The position numbers were made by a program, and so were the translations under genes. A stretch of DNA of 64,000 bases from positions 759,544 through 823,543 of the forward strand of contig NZ_JAFMZM010000003.1 of the NCBI RefSeq assembly GCF_024436375.1. Reading direction: 5' to 3'. A model generated the notes under the pieces. That model was not told the DNA's origin. It saw only the letters and a program-made list of their open reading frames with translations, and did no database searches. Positions 38,080 through 46,745 of this stretch are shown in pieces; position 1 is the first letter of the stretch; each line of letters opens with the position of its first letter. This DNA is from Nocardioides astragali (lineage in GTDB: Bacteria > Actinomycetota > Actinomycetes > Propionibacteriales > Nocardioidaceae).

Positions 38080-38742
38080 ATGAGGATCATCGCCGCCGTT
38101 GTGCTCGCTGCCATCGCCACGCTCGGCCTCGCCGTTGCTCCGGCCTTCGCGAAGGGCCCCACAGCCGCCACCGTCGAAGGCCCCGGGATCGATGGGCGAC
38201 ACCTGGTCTTCCCCGAGGGCGACTACGCCGAGCTCGGCAGGCTGACCGAGGTCACCGGCTTCTGGAACGCCTTCAGCGACCAGGGGCTCGCCGCCGAACC
38301 ACCCGTGCCGGAGGCCGACCTCGGCCCGCGCTACACCGTCCGCTGGCAGATGGGGAGCTCGTGGCTGGAGACCTTCGTCTATCCGTTCGCCTCGACGCCG
38401 GCCATGCGGCTTCCCGAGGCCGCCGCCCGCGCGACCGGCCGCAACCGCGGTGGGTGGACCACCGGATCATCCGAGGTGAGGAGCGTCTTCGAGACGTACG
38501 GCGCCGCCGCCTCCGCCGCACCGTCCACCACCGCGCAGAGCAAGGCCACGGACTCGACCGCGGACGCCGACGCGGCCGTGAAGTCAGGGGTGAAGTCGGG
38601 CGGTGCTGCGACGAGCTCGTCGAGCGGCGGCCCCGACGTGGCGCCGTTCGCGGTGGGGGGCGCAGCGCTGTTTTTGTTGGCCGGCGCGTCGGTCCTCCTC
38701 AGGCGACGGGCTCGGGCACCTCGGGCGGTGCTGCGTCACTGA
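38080..38742 (+). CDS. Exported, C-terminally anchored protein of unknown function
   Basis: 220 residues. Signal peptide MRIIAAVVLAAIATLGLAVAPAFA, cut after AFA. A mature beta-rich domain (RHLVFPEGDYAELGRLTEV, RYTVRWQMGSSWLETFVYPFAS) is followed by an Ala/Ser/Thr/Asp linker and a C-terminal membrane span (VAPFAVGGAALFLLAGASVLL) ending in RRRARAPR. The C-terminal span plus basic tail resembles a sorting signal, but no LPxTG-like motif is present, so it is probably a plain anchor. It overlaps the end of the convergent MFS gene by 44 bp. Confidence 0.7.
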   Translation: MRIIAAVVLAAIATLGLAVAPAFAKGPTAATVEGPGIDGRHLVFPEGDYAELGRLTEVTGFWNAFSDQGLAAEPPVPEADLGPRYTVRWQMGSSWLETFVYPFASTPAMRLPEAAARATGRNRGGWTTGSSEVRSVFETYGAAASAAPSTTAQSKATDSTADADAAVKSGVKSGGAATSSSSGGPDVAPFAVGGAALFLLAGASVLLRRRARAPRAVLRH

Positions 38743-40174
38743 ACGTGTGCCTGGGTGCTGCCATCAGGGCCAGCGCGGCGAGGAACGCGGCGCCGGCGCA
38801 CACCGCCCAGACCGTCAGGTAGCCGCTCAGGGGCGCCACCTTCTCCGCCGTCGCGTCGAGCGAGCCGGTCGCGGTCAGCGCGATCGCGAAGATGGCGGAG
38901 GCGATCGCGCCGCCCACGGTCTTGGTGCCGTTGGTCATGCCGGTCGCGATGCCGGTGCGCTCCGGAGGAGCGGCGGCCGCCGCGGCCGCGGGCAGGGCGG
39001 CGACGAGGGCCCCGGAGCCGAGTCCGGCGACCGCCATGTTGATCAGCGCCTGCCAGGTGTGGTCGTGGAACGGCAGCCACAGCAGGTAGCCCACGCCCAC
39101 GAGCGCGCAGGCGACGACCAGCGCCCGTCGTACGCCGCCGAGCAGACGGGTCGTCAGCGGCAGCGTGAAGGCGCCGATGGCCAGCGTCACGACGTAGAGC
39201 CCGATCAGCGTGGACATGAAGGCCGGGTCGGCGCCGAGACCGTAGCCGCGCTCGGCCGGGTCGGCCTGGGCGTAGGTCGAGAGCGGGATCTGCCCACCGA
39301 GCACGGGGATGCCGAAGAGGAACGCGGTCACCTGGACCGGCCACTGCGCCGGGCTGGAGAGGAGACGTACGTCGACGATCGGCTCGGGGTGGCGCTGCTC
39401 GAAGCGCCAGAAGACGACGAAGACGGCGCAGGCGAGCAGGATCGTCGACCAGCCGCGCAGTGAGCCGGCGCCGTCGAGGCGCAGCCACACCAGGCCGCCC
39501 ATCAGCACGCCGAGCGACGCAGTGACGAGTGCCAGCCCGGCCCAGTCGATCCCGCCGGTGTCGTCGCCGGGCACCTGCTCGATGCCGGCGAGGATGACGA
39601 AGAAGACGGCCGTCACGACGACCGCCGGCAGGGCGAGCAGGAGGTTCATGTCCATCGTCTCGACCAGGAGGCCGCTGGCGACGGCTCCGATGATCACCGC
39701 CAGCTCGAGGGAGCCGACCAGGATCCCGGCGCCCCGCCGGGTGAGCAGCTCCTGCCGCCCCGAGTCGCGAGTGCGGCGGTGGATGATCGCGATCTCGAGC
39801 GGCAGCCACACGACGTACGCGCCCTGGATCGCCCACCCGATGAGGAAGGTGGTGAAGGTCGGCGCGAAGGCCAGCCACCACGAGCCGAGCGCGGTGACGG
39901 CCGTCGAGATGAGCAGCACCCGCTTGTGGCCCACGAGGTCGCCGAGTCGCGCGAGCAGCGGGATGCACAGCGCGCTGACGATCAGCTGGGCCGCCTCGAA
40001 CCAGTTGATGTCGCCCTCGCTGATCGAGAGGTGCTCGGCGATCTGCGGGTAGATGGGCGTGTAGTAGCCCTGCAGGATGCCGCTGGCGAACTCGACCAGG
40101 ACGAGGAAGCCGACGATCGTGGCGAGGCCACGCGCGGCCGTGTGGGACGTGGGCGAGCCGGTGTGGGTGCTCAA
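38699..40174 (-). CDS. MFS transporter (DHA2-like, about 14 segments)
   Basis: 491 residues from a TTG at 40174, overlapping the stop of the upstream peptidase gene as TTGA; no ATG or GTG fits better. It starts ARGLATIVGFLVLVEFASG, then LLARLGDLVGHKRVLL (motif A), and has about 14 membrane segments with a central cytoplasmic loop. EIAIIHRRTRDS and GTKTVGGAIASAIFA are typical of the DHA2 drug:proton antiporter group. The substrate is unknown. Cotranscribed with the M20 peptidase gene. Confidence 0.85.
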   Translation of the reverse strand: MSTHTGSPTSHTAARGLATIVGFLVLVEFASGILQGYYTPIYPQIAEHLSISEGDINWFEAAQLIVSALCIPLLARLGDLVGHKRVLLISTAVTALGSWWLAFAPTFTTFLIGWAIQGAYVVWLPLEIAIIHRRTRDSGRQELLTRRGAGILVGSLELAVIIGAVASGLLVETMDMNLLLALPAVVVTAVFFVILAGIEQVPGDDTGGIDWAGLALVTASLGVLMGGLVWLRLDGAGSLRGWSTILLACAVFVVFWRFEQRHPEPIVDVRLLSSPAQWPVQVTAFLFGIPVLGGQIPLSTYAQADPAERGYGLGADPAFMSTLIGLYVVTLAIGAFTLPLTTRLLGGVRRALVVACALVGVGYLLWLPFHDHTWQALINMAVAGLGSGALVAALPAAAAAAAPPERTGIATGMTNGTKTVGGAIASAIFAIALTATGSLDATAEKVAPLSGYLTVWAVCAGAAFLAALALMAAPRHTFSDAAPPEVPEPVA

Positions 40175-41520
40175 TGCGGCAGCCTCTCGATCAGCAGCTG
40201 GTACCACCGGGCGCCGTCGAGGAGGTCGGCGATGCCGATGTGCTCGTCGTAGGAGTGGATGGCCTGGCGCTGGGCCTTGCTCATCCGGAACGGCGCGAAG
40301 CGGTAGACGTGCTCGCTGATCGCGGTGAAGTGGCGGGAGTCGGTCGCGGCCATCATCACGTACGGCGTCGCGACCGCGTCGGGGAAGACGTCTTCGATGC
40401 AGTCCTCGAGCAGCTCGAAGGCCTCGCCCATCGGCGAGACCGGCGAGGGCTCGCCGGCCGCGAGCACGTCGATGCGGATCGAGTCGTCGGCGACCGCCTT
40501 GCGGATGTGCTCGACCGCGTCCGCGACGGTGTCGCCCACCATGACCCGGATGTTGAGCCCGGCCTTGGCGGTCGACGCGATCACGTTGAGGGCGGGTGAT
40601 CCGCTGAGGGTGGTGGCCGCGACCGTCGTACGCGTCATGGCTGCGGCCTCGGGCCCGGCTGTGAGCAGCGCGCGGGTGACCACCGGCGCCAGCCGGTCCG
40701 CGCGGCCGAGCAGCGGTCGCAGGGGCAGCGGGACGTGGGGGGCCAGGCGGCGCATCAGCTCCAGCGTGGGAGCGGGCGCGGACGCTGGGAAGGGCGACTT
40801 CTCGATCCGCAGGATCGCCCGGGCGATGCGGACGGTGGGTCCGTTTCGCGCCGGGGTCGAGGCGTGGCCGCCGCGGCCCTCGGCGACCAGCTCGAGCGAG
40901 GTCGTGCCCTTCTCGGTCACGCCGATGACGCCCAGCGGCGCCTTCACGCCGGGGAACGCGCCCCCGGCGATCGCGCCGCCCTCGTCGAGCACCAGCCACG
41001 GCGTGATCCCACGGTCGCGGAGGATGCCGACCGCCTGGATGGCCGCCGCGCCGCCCACCTCCTCGTCGCAGCCGAAGGACAGCCACACGTCCTGCGCCGG
41101 GGTGTGCCCGGCCTCGAGCAGCGACTCGACGGCCTCGCAGATCGCGGCGACGCAGCCCTTGTCGTCGAGGGTGCCGCGGCCCCAGATGGCCGGGCCGACG
41201 GGTGAGTCGTGGACCTCGCCGCCGAAGGGCTCGTGCTGCCACGGCGCCTCGGCGTCGACGGGTACGACGTCGAGGTGGGCCATCAGCACGACCGGCCGCT
41301 CGGCACTCGTGCCGGCCCAGTGGAAGAGCAGCCCGTGGGCGCCGACGCGGGTCAGGTCGAGTCGCTCGTGGAGCAGCGGGAACCACCGCGCCAGCTCGGC
41401 GAGGAGTCGGTCGAAGGCGTCGGTGTCGACGCGCGACGCGTCGCGGTCGGAGACGGTGGGGATGCGGACGAGGGCCTGCAGGGCACCCACCACACGCCCG
41501 TCGACAGGCGGAGCAGTCAT
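40171..41520 (-). CDS. M20-family metallopeptidase
   Basis: 449 residues, ATG at 41520. Zinc ligands of the M20 family are in place: VVLMAHLDVVPVD near residue 82, GRGTLDDKGCVAAI with the bridging Asp, and SFGCDEEVGG with the catalytic Glu. GRGGHAS opens the dimerisation domain. The final ligand His is in TDSRHFTAISEHVYRFAPF. It is close to carboxypeptidases of the CPS1/PM20D1 type. No signal peptide is clear. It is coupled to the MFS gene downstream (TTGA), so peptide or amino-acid-derivative processing with export is possible. Confidence 0.88.
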   Translation of the reverse strand: MTAPPVDGRVVGALQALVRIPTVSDRDASRVDTDAFDRLLAELARWFPLLHERLDLTRVGAHGLLFHWAGTSAERPVVLMAHLDVVPVDAEAPWQHEPFGGEVHDSPVGPAIWGRGTLDDKGCVAAICEAVESLLEAGHTPAQDVWLSFGCDEEVGGAAAIQAVGILRDRGITPWLVLDEGGAIAGGAFPGVKAPLGVIGVTEKGTTSLELVAEGRGGHASTPARNGPTVRIARAILRIEKSPFPASAPAPTLELMRRLAPHVPLPLRPLLGRADRLAPVVTRALLTAGPEAAAMTRTTVAATTLSGSPALNVIASTAKAGLNIRVMVGDTVADAVEHIRKAVADDSIRIDVLAAGEPSPVSPMGEAFELLEDCIEDVFPDAVATPYVMMAATDSRHFTAISEHVYRFAPFRMSKAQRQAIHSYDEHIGIADLLDGARWYQLLIERLPH

Positions 41521-41711
41521 GGGGTGACCGTAGGGCATGGCTCCCGATCCCATGGCCTGCTGCGACGGCCGGGGATCGAGAGACATGCCCTGCGCCGCGA
41601 GGTCAGATGAGGGCGCTCTCATGAGTGACTCATGCGGGTGTCATGAGCGGACCGGAGAGTCCTCCTCGTCAGCCGGGACAGACCCGGGTACCGAAACCGA
41701 AGGAGGCCGTC

Positions 41712-41846
41712 ATGGCCCGCTCCGGAATCCTCACCGCCCTCGCGCCGGCCGTCCAGGCCCGTCGGGGCGACTCCTCCAGCGACGACGGGCGCCGCCGCCG
41801 GCGTCGGCGTCGTCGCCGCAACCGCAGCCGCTCGCGCTCGAGCTGA
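41712..41846 (+). CDS. 44-residue Arg/Ser-rich microprotein
   Basis: ATG at 41712 with AAGGAGG about six bases upstream, an excellent site. It reads MARSGILTALAPAVQARRGD, then a Ser/Asp turn, then a run of ten Arg and N-R-S-R-S-R-S-S. It ends 89 bp before the ABC exporter gene on the same strand. It could be a nucleic-acid or membrane-binding peptide, an exported basic peptide, or a leader; no family is recognised. The strong start and the exporter context make it more than a chance ORF. Confidence 0.5.
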   Translation: MARSGILTALAPAVQARRGDSSSDDGRRRRRRRRRRNRSRSRSS

Positions 41847-41935
41847 GCCTGCGCGCTCCCACGACGGGTGGGCGGTCCGGTCCCGGGCCGCCCACCCGTC
41901 CCGCTCGTCCACCCCGCACCACTGAGGAGGCCAGG

Positions 41936-43690
41936 TTGTCCACCGCTGTCGGCCGAAGGCTCGCTGCCGCCCTGCGTGCCGCGCCCGAGCAGTCGGCGCT
42001 GGTCGACGTCGCCGCGTCGCTGCGGCTCACCGAGGTCGCGCGCCGCTTCTGGCCGCTGCTGCGGCCGCTGCGCTGGTGGCTGGCTCTGGGCGTGCTGCTC
42101 CTCGCGGCGGCACCCGCGATCTCGGTCGCCGAGGCGCTGCTCTACCAGCGCCTCGTCGACGACGTCCTCGTGCCGGCGGCGTTCGAGCCGCTGCTGGCCC
42201 TGGCGATGCTCTACATCGGTCTCAACCTGCTGAGTGGGCTTGTCTCCGGCGCCGACGACTACCTCGCGACGTACGTCTCGCAGCGCTTCCTCGTCGACCT
42301 GCGCCGTGACGTCTTCTCCCACGTGCTCTCCCTGCCGGCCGCGACCCACGACCGGCGTCGCCTCGGCGACACCCTCACCCGGCTCACCTCCGACGTCGCC
42401 GCGGTCGAGAGGTTCATGGTCAGCCACGTGAGCGACGGCCTGGGCGCCCTCGTCCGGCTGGTCGTCCTGGTGGCTGCACTGCTGTGGATGCAGTGGCAGC
42501 TGGCGCTGGCGTCTCTCGTCGTGGGCCCCCTCTTCTGGTGGATCTCGACCCGCTTCGCCCGGCTCACCCGCGACGTCTCGCGCGAGCGGCGACGCCGGGG
42601 AGGCTCGCTGGGCAGCGTGACCGAGGAGGCTCTGGCCAACGCCTCGCTGGTGCAGTCCTACGGTCGCGAGGACCGGGCGGTGTCGTCGTACGACGGTCAC
42701 AACCGCGCCATCGCGGGCGCCGAGCTGGCCGCCAGCCGCATCCGCGCCGTCTTCCTCCCGCTCGTCGACCTGGCCGAGCTCGTCGGCGTGCTGCTCGTCG
42801 TCACCCTCGGCGTGTGGGCACTGGCGACGGACAAGCTCACGCTGGGCGGGCTGCTCGCGTTCTTGGCCCTGCTCCTGCAGTGCTTCGGACCCGTCCGGAC
42901 GTTGGCCGACCTCGTCCCGGCGCTCTACTCCGCCAGTGCCGGTGTCGAGCGGGTGGTCGAGCTGCTCGACGAGCCCGCCGGCGGAGACCGTCCTGGTGCC
43001 ACACCGCTGCCGCCCGGTCGGGGCACGGTGTCGGTGCGCGGGGTGTCGGTCACCTACCCGGGGGCACGCCAGGTCGCTCTTCCGGACCTGTCCCTGGACG
43101 TCGACGCCGGCGAGGTCGTGGCCCTCGTCGGACCCAGCGGCTCCGGCAAGACGACGGTGGGCCGCCTGCTCACCCGCCAGCTGGTCGCCGACACCGGCGT
43201 GGTGGCCGTCGACGGGCACGACGTGGCGGCGCACACCGCCGCGTCCGTCCGCGACGCGGTCACCGTCGTGCACCAGGAGCAGCTGATGATGGATGCCAGC
43301 GTCCACGACAACCTCGTGCTCGGGCGGCCGGACGCCACCCGCGCCGAGGTGCGCGCCGCTGCCCGGGCGGCAGACGCGCACGACTTCGTCGAGCGGCTCC
43401 CGAGCGGGTACGACACCCGCATCGGCCAGCGCGGCCGCAGCCTCTCCGGCGGACAGCGGCAGCGGCTGGCCATCGCCCGCGCGCTGCTGCGCCCGGGGCG
43501 GGTGCTGGTGCTCGACGAGCCCACCACGGGGCTCGACGCGGCTGCGGCGCGGCGCCTGATGGCCTCGCTGACCGGTGGCGAGCAAGACCGCACGATCATC
43601 GTCCTCACCCACGACCCGGTCGTGCTCGAGCACGTCGACCGAGTCGTCTCGCTCGACCCGGACCGCACCCGCGAGCAGGTGACGACGTGA
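41936..43690 (+). CDS. ABC exporter, fused membrane and ATPase domains
   Basis: 584 residues from a TTG at 41936 with GAGGAGG eight bases upstream; longer readings in this frame would run through the Arg-rich ORF. Residues 45-330 hold six membrane segments of a type IV (MsbA-like) exporter. The ATPase has Walker A GPSGSGKTT near 400, Q-loop VVHQEQL, signature LSGGQRQRLAIARALL near 502, Walker B VLVLDEPTTGLD near 523 and H-loop THD. No peptidase C39 domain. It probably works as a homodimer. A protein kinase gene overlaps its stop. Confidence 0.9.
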   Translation: MSTAVGRRLAAALRAAPEQSALVDVAASLRLTEVARRFWPLLRPLRWWLALGVLLLAAAPAISVAEALLYQRLVDDVLVPAAFEPLLALAMLYIGLNLLSGLVSGADDYLATYVSQRFLVDLRRDVFSHVLSLPAATHDRRRLGDTLTRLTSDVAAVERFMVSHVSDGLGALVRLVVLVAALLWMQWQLALASLVVGPLFWWISTRFARLTRDVSRERRRRGGSLGSVTEEALANASLVQSYGREDRAVSSYDGHNRAIAGAELAASRIRAVFLPLVDLAELVGVLLVVTLGVWALATDKLTLGGLLAFLALLLQCFGPVRTLADLVPALYSASAGVERVVELLDEPAGGDRPGATPLPPGRGTVSVRGVSVTYPGARQVALPDLSLDVDAGEVVALVGPSGSGKTTVGRLLTRQLVADTGVVAVDGHDVAAHTAASVRDAVTVVHQEQLMMDASVHDNLVLGRPDATRAEVRAAARAADAHDFVERLPSGYDTRIGQRGRSLSGGQRQRLAIARALLRPGRVLVLDEPTTGLDAAAARRLMASLTGGEQDRTIIVLTHDPVVLEHVDRVVSLDPDRTREQVTT

Positions 43691-44541
43691 GCCGGCAGCG
43701 GAGGCCGACGGGCGACCTGCCACCCGGCTACCGGCCGATCGCCCTGCTCGCCGACGGTCGTCGGCTGGAGACGTGGGACGCCTGGGACGAGACCCGAGGC
43801 ACTCGTTGCGTCGTCAAGCTGCTCCGCGCGGACCGTCGTGACGACCCGCGGGTGCGGCAGGCGGTGCTGCTCGAGGGGCACCTCGCCACGACGCTCGCGC
43901 ACCCCCACCTCGTGCGGGGCTACGACGTCCTCGACGAGCCGCCGACGGTGGTGCTCGAGACCCTGCGCGGCGCCACGCTCGCCGCGCTGGTGGACGAGGA
44001 GCCCCTGGGCCTGGCCGATGTGGCGGAGCTCGGCTGCCAGCTCGCGTCGGTCCTCGGCTACCTCCACCGCCACGACTGGCTGCACCTCGACCTGAAGCCG
44101 GACAACGTGGTCGTCGACCACGGCCTGGCGGTCCTCATCGACCTCAGCCTGGCCGGCCGGCCCGGGTCGGGTCGCCCGGGGGCGGGCACGCGCGGCTACC
44201 TGGCCCCGGAGCAGGCGCGCGGCCGCGGGCTGTCACCTGCCACCGACGTGTGGGGCCTGGGCATGACCCTCGTCGAGGCGCTCACCCGCACCGCGCCCTT
44301 CGGCGACGAGGCGACGTGGGACTCCCGCCGCCGCTGGCCGCTGGTGCACCGCCCAGCACCGGGCGCCCCCGCGGGCCTCGACGAGCTGCCGGAGTCCGTA
44401 CGCGACGTGCTGGGCGCCTGCCTCAGCCTCGACCCCGCGGCACGTCCGATGCTGGGGCAGGTGCGGACCGCGCTCGAGCCGCTGCGCTCACCAGCGTCCG
44501 CGGTGCACGACGTTGTCGCGCCGCTCCCGCCGCGCCGGTGA
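43687..44541 (+). CDS. Serine/threonine protein kinase-like protein
   Basis: 284 residues, GTG in a GTGA overlap with the exporter gene. Kinase landmarks: Lys in RCVVKLLRADR near 43, catalytic loop HLDLKPDNVV near 132-141, AVLIDLSLAG in place of DFG near 152, and the activation end GTRGYLAPEQARGRG. The glycine loop is poorly conserved, and DFG reads D-L-S, but the metal-binding Asp and catalytic Asp-Lys-Asn are kept, so activity is likely. There is no membrane segment or PASTA domain. The coupling suggests that the kinase regulates the exporter or its cargo. Confidence 0.85.
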   Translation: MSRQRRPTGDLPPGYRPIALLADGRRLETWDAWDETRGTRCVVKLLRADRRDDPRVRQAVLLEGHLATTLAHPHLVRGYDVLDEPPTVVLETLRGATLAALVDEEPLGLADVAELGCQLASVLGYLHRHDWLHLDLKPDNVVVDHGLAVLIDLSLAGRPGSGRPGAGTRGYLAPEQARGRGLSPATDVWGLGMTLVEALTRTAPFGDEATWDSRRRWPLVHRPAPGAPAGLDELPESVRDVLGACLSLDPAARPMLGQVRTALEPLRSPASAVHDVVAPLPPRR

Positions 44542-45084
44542 ACCGGCCGCGCCCGCGTCGGCGACCCGGTGGCCGACGGTGATCGCGCCGATCGGGGTGT
44601 GGTCCGCGGGGACGTCGAACGCGGCCCGGAAGCCGTCGACGTGCTCGGCCGGGATGCCGAAGAAGCAGGCACCCAGGCCCTCGTCGACAGCCGTCTGGAG
44701 GACGAGCAGTGCGGCCATCCCGGTGTCGACGTACCAGTAGGGCACCGGCCACCGGGTCTCGTCACGGTCGGTCCAGCCCTTGTCCGGCTCGGCGTAGCGG
44801 TCGAGGTAGGCGGCCTTGCAGGCCAGCGGCACGATCACGACCGGTGCGGTGCGCATCCCGTCGAGCCAGGCGTTGTGGGTGTCGGGGTCCGCCCCGGTCG
44901 ACTCCCAGAACCGCGCGACGTCCGCGGGAGTGTCGAGCACCAGGAACGCCCATCCCTGGCTGAACCCGGCGTTGGGTGCACGCTGCGCATGCTCGAGCAT
45001 CCGGTCGACGACGGCCGGGTCCACAGGGTCGGGGCCGTAGCGGCGCACCATCCGGCGACGGCGTACGACGTCACGGAACTCCAT
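44488..45084 (-). CDS. Nitroreductase-family flavoprotein
   Basis: 198 residues. The FMN-binding pattern is RDVVRRRRMVRRYGPDPVDPAVVDRMLEHAQRAPNAG at the start, with later VDTGMAALLVLQTAVDEGLGACFFGIP and GAITVGHRV. The family reduces quinones, nitro compounds or deazaflavin-type substrates; the real substrate is unknown. It overlaps the end of the kinase gene by 54 bp on the other strand, and its start lies inside the upstream SRPBCC gene by 14 bp, so it belongs to that operon. Confidence 0.88.
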   Translation of the reverse strand: MEFRDVVRRRRMVRRYGPDPVDPAVVDRMLEHAQRAPNAGFSQGWAFLVLDTPADVARFWESTGADPDTHNAWLDGMRTAPVVIVPLACKAAYLDRYAEPDKGWTDRDETRWPVPYWYVDTGMAALLVLQTAVDEGLGACFFGIPAEHVDGFRAAFDVPADHTPIGAITVGHRVADAGAAGSPARRERRDNVVHRGRW

Positions 45085-45619
45085 GCGCCCACTCTGACAG
45101 GCCTGGGCCGGCGCTCCTCTCGCTCAGAGTGGCGAACGTGAGCAGCTGCTTGCGCATCATCACCAGGTCACCCCAGGCCAGCAGGTAGGCCCGGAGGCGC
45201 CCGGCACCGCTGCGCGACGTCAGGAACACGTCGCAGCGAAGCGTCGTGCCCGCGACCTGTGGGACCGTCTGATAGGTGCACACGAGTGGTCCGAACGCGC
45301 GGAGGGCACCCGGGTCGGTCAGTGTCAGCTCGAGCAGGCGGTCCGGGACGAGCGCGGTGACCGTGAAGATGCCCATCATCGACGTCCCCTGCTCGACCGT
45401 GAGGCCCTCGATGAGCCGTCGCGGGCTCCGGCGTCCCCAGTTGTCGAGGAGGTCGTAGGAGTACGGCGCCACCTGCAGCTGGACGAGCCAGCGGAACACG
45501 GCGTCCGGCGGCGCCGCGACGGACACCGAGCGGACGAGGTGCGGTCCGTCGTACGTCGCCGGGGCGGGAGGCGCGAGGGACGCGCCGGTGTCGCCCCACG
45601 TCCACGGCAGCCCGCGCAT
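45071..45619 (-). CDS. SRPBCC-family (polyketide-cyclase-like) protein
   Basis: 182 residues from the ATG at 45619 (a GTG one codon before is also possible, in a GTGA overlap with the membrane protein gene). HLVRSVSVAAPPDAVFRWLVQLQ opens a helix-grip fold; SYDLLDNWGRRSPR, LLELTLTDPGALRAFGPLVCTYQTV and LLAWGDLVMMRKQ follow. SRPBCC members bind hydrophobic ligands in a deep cavity. It sits between a membrane protein and a nitroreductase, an arrangement that could be a small redox or ligand-handling unit. Confidence 0.8.
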   Translation of the reverse strand: MRGLPWTWGDTGASLAPPAPATYDGPHLVRSVSVAAPPDAVFRWLVQLQVAPYSYDLLDNWGRRSPRRLIEGLTVEQGTSMMGIFTVTALVPDRLLELTLTDPGALRAFGPLVCTYQTVPQVAGTTLRCDVFLTSRSGAGRLRAYLLAWGDLVMMRKQLLTFATLSERSAGPGLSEWAHGVP

Positions 45620-46665
45620 CACCGCTCACCCGCGCGGCGTGCGGCGTAGGCCAGCCCGGCGACGACCAGGGCGATGCCCCACAACGGCCAGAACAGCTCC
45701 GGCGCCCAGGCCGCCCAGTCGGCCACCGCGCCGGGCGTCTCGTCGATCTCACCGACCAGGGCCAACCGCCAGAACGCCAGACCCGCGGAGAACACCACCG
45801 ACCCGACGAAGACACTGGGCACGACGGCCATGGCCACGGGAACCGCACGTCCGCCGAGGACGGGCAGCCACGACCAGAAGACCTCGCCCCACCGTCGCAC
45901 CAGCCCGATGGTGAGGACGCAGCCGGCGAGCGCGGCGAGTGCCAGCCCCAAACCGGCGTACTTGCCGTCGCCGAGCTCGACCAGGAACTCGTCGCGCACG
46001 CCGAACGGGATGCCGAGGGCCCACGCGAGCCGGGTGAGGGCGTAGAAGGCTGGTACGGCGACCGCGACGACCACCGCCGCCCGGCACGCGCGTGCGGCCG
46101 ACTGCGGCGACCAACCCGACCCGCGGGCACTGGAGGCCCGGATGGCGGTCGCTCCGGTGAGGACGAGCGCGAGGCCCCCGACGGAGTGGCCCACTGCGGC
46201 CAGGGCGGGCACCAGCACCGCCCCGTCGACCTCGGACGCCGGACCGATCCCGACGAGACCGAGGAGGAGCATCGGGCCGTAGCCCAGGAATGTGAGGGCC
46301 CGGACGTCGGCGAGGAGCAGGGCCACGACCAGCCCGCTCGCCACCAGCAAGGCGCCGGCCACGCGTGCCGATCGGGGGCGCAGCACCAGCCCGGCGACCG
46401 CCAGGGCCCCGAGCGCGACGATGAGTGCCGAGACGTCCGCCGAGGAGGACGAGCCCAGCACCGAGGCGGGCGTCGGCACCCACGGAGCGCCGGTGTCACG
46501 GACCAGGTGCAGGACGGCCGTGCCGGTGCAGACGATGGCCCAGAGCCCGGCCAGCCACGGGGCGAGGGCGGCGGTTCGGTGACCAGTCGCGGGACTGGTG
46601 GTGGAACTAGTAGCGGGAGTGGTCGTGGGAGCGTTCGTGGTGCGCGAGGCGTCGAGAGCTGTCAT
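45619..46665 (-). CDS. Polytopic membrane protein of unknown function
   Basis: 348 residues, ATG at 46665. A Thr/Ser/Ala-rich N-terminal region of about 30 residues precedes roughly eight hydrophobic segments (for example SALIVALGALAVAGLVL and ALAAVGHSVGGLALVL). I do not recognise the family. It is the first gene of a three-gene unit with SRPBCC and nitroreductase proteins (overlapping junctions). A 28-bp palindrome lies about 50 bp upstream of its start. Confidence 0.75.
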   Translation of the reverse strand: MTALDASRTTNAPTTTPATSSTTSPATGHRTAALAPWLAGLWAIVCTGTAVLHLVRDTGAPWVPTPASVLGSSSSADVSALIVALGALAVAGLVLRPRSARVAGALLVASGLVVALLLADVRALTFLGYGPMLLLGLVGIGPASEVDGAVLVPALAAVGHSVGGLALVLTGATAIRASSARGSGWSPQSAARACRAAVVVAVAVPAFYALTRLAWALGIPFGVRDEFLVELGDGKYAGLGLALAALAGCVLTIGLVRRWGEVFWSWLPVLGGRAVPVAMAVVPSVFVGSVVFSAGLAFWRLALVGEIDETPGAVADWAAWAPELFWPLWGIALVVAGLAYAARRAGER

Positions 46666-46715
46666 GCCTCCACGCTGTCGCGGGGTGCGAGCGCGTACGT
46701 CGTCCTGCGGTCGCG

Positions 46716-46743
46716 CGCACCTCATCCTCGAGGATGAGGTGCG
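46716..46743. repeat. Perfect 28-bp palindrome between two same-strand units
   Basis: Each arm is CGCACCTCATCCTC, with no spacer. It lies 2 bp after the response-regulator stop and 51 bp before the start of the membrane-protein gene. Zero-spacer symmetry is more typical of an operator than of a terminator, but it could do either. Confidence 0.7.
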
Positions 46744-46745
46744 GC

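Noticed and set aside
38600..38742. LPxTG-type sorting signal in the exported protein near 38 kb
   Set aside because: It has a C-terminal span and basic tail but no LPxTG, LAxTG or similar pentapeptide before them.
38699..41386. A minus-strand open frame of about 895 codons covering the MFS gene and part of the peptidase gene
   Set aside because: Its first 400 residues are Arg/Pro/Gly-rich nonsense in a frame antiphase to the M20 peptidase; MFS homology begins only at the TTG at 40174.
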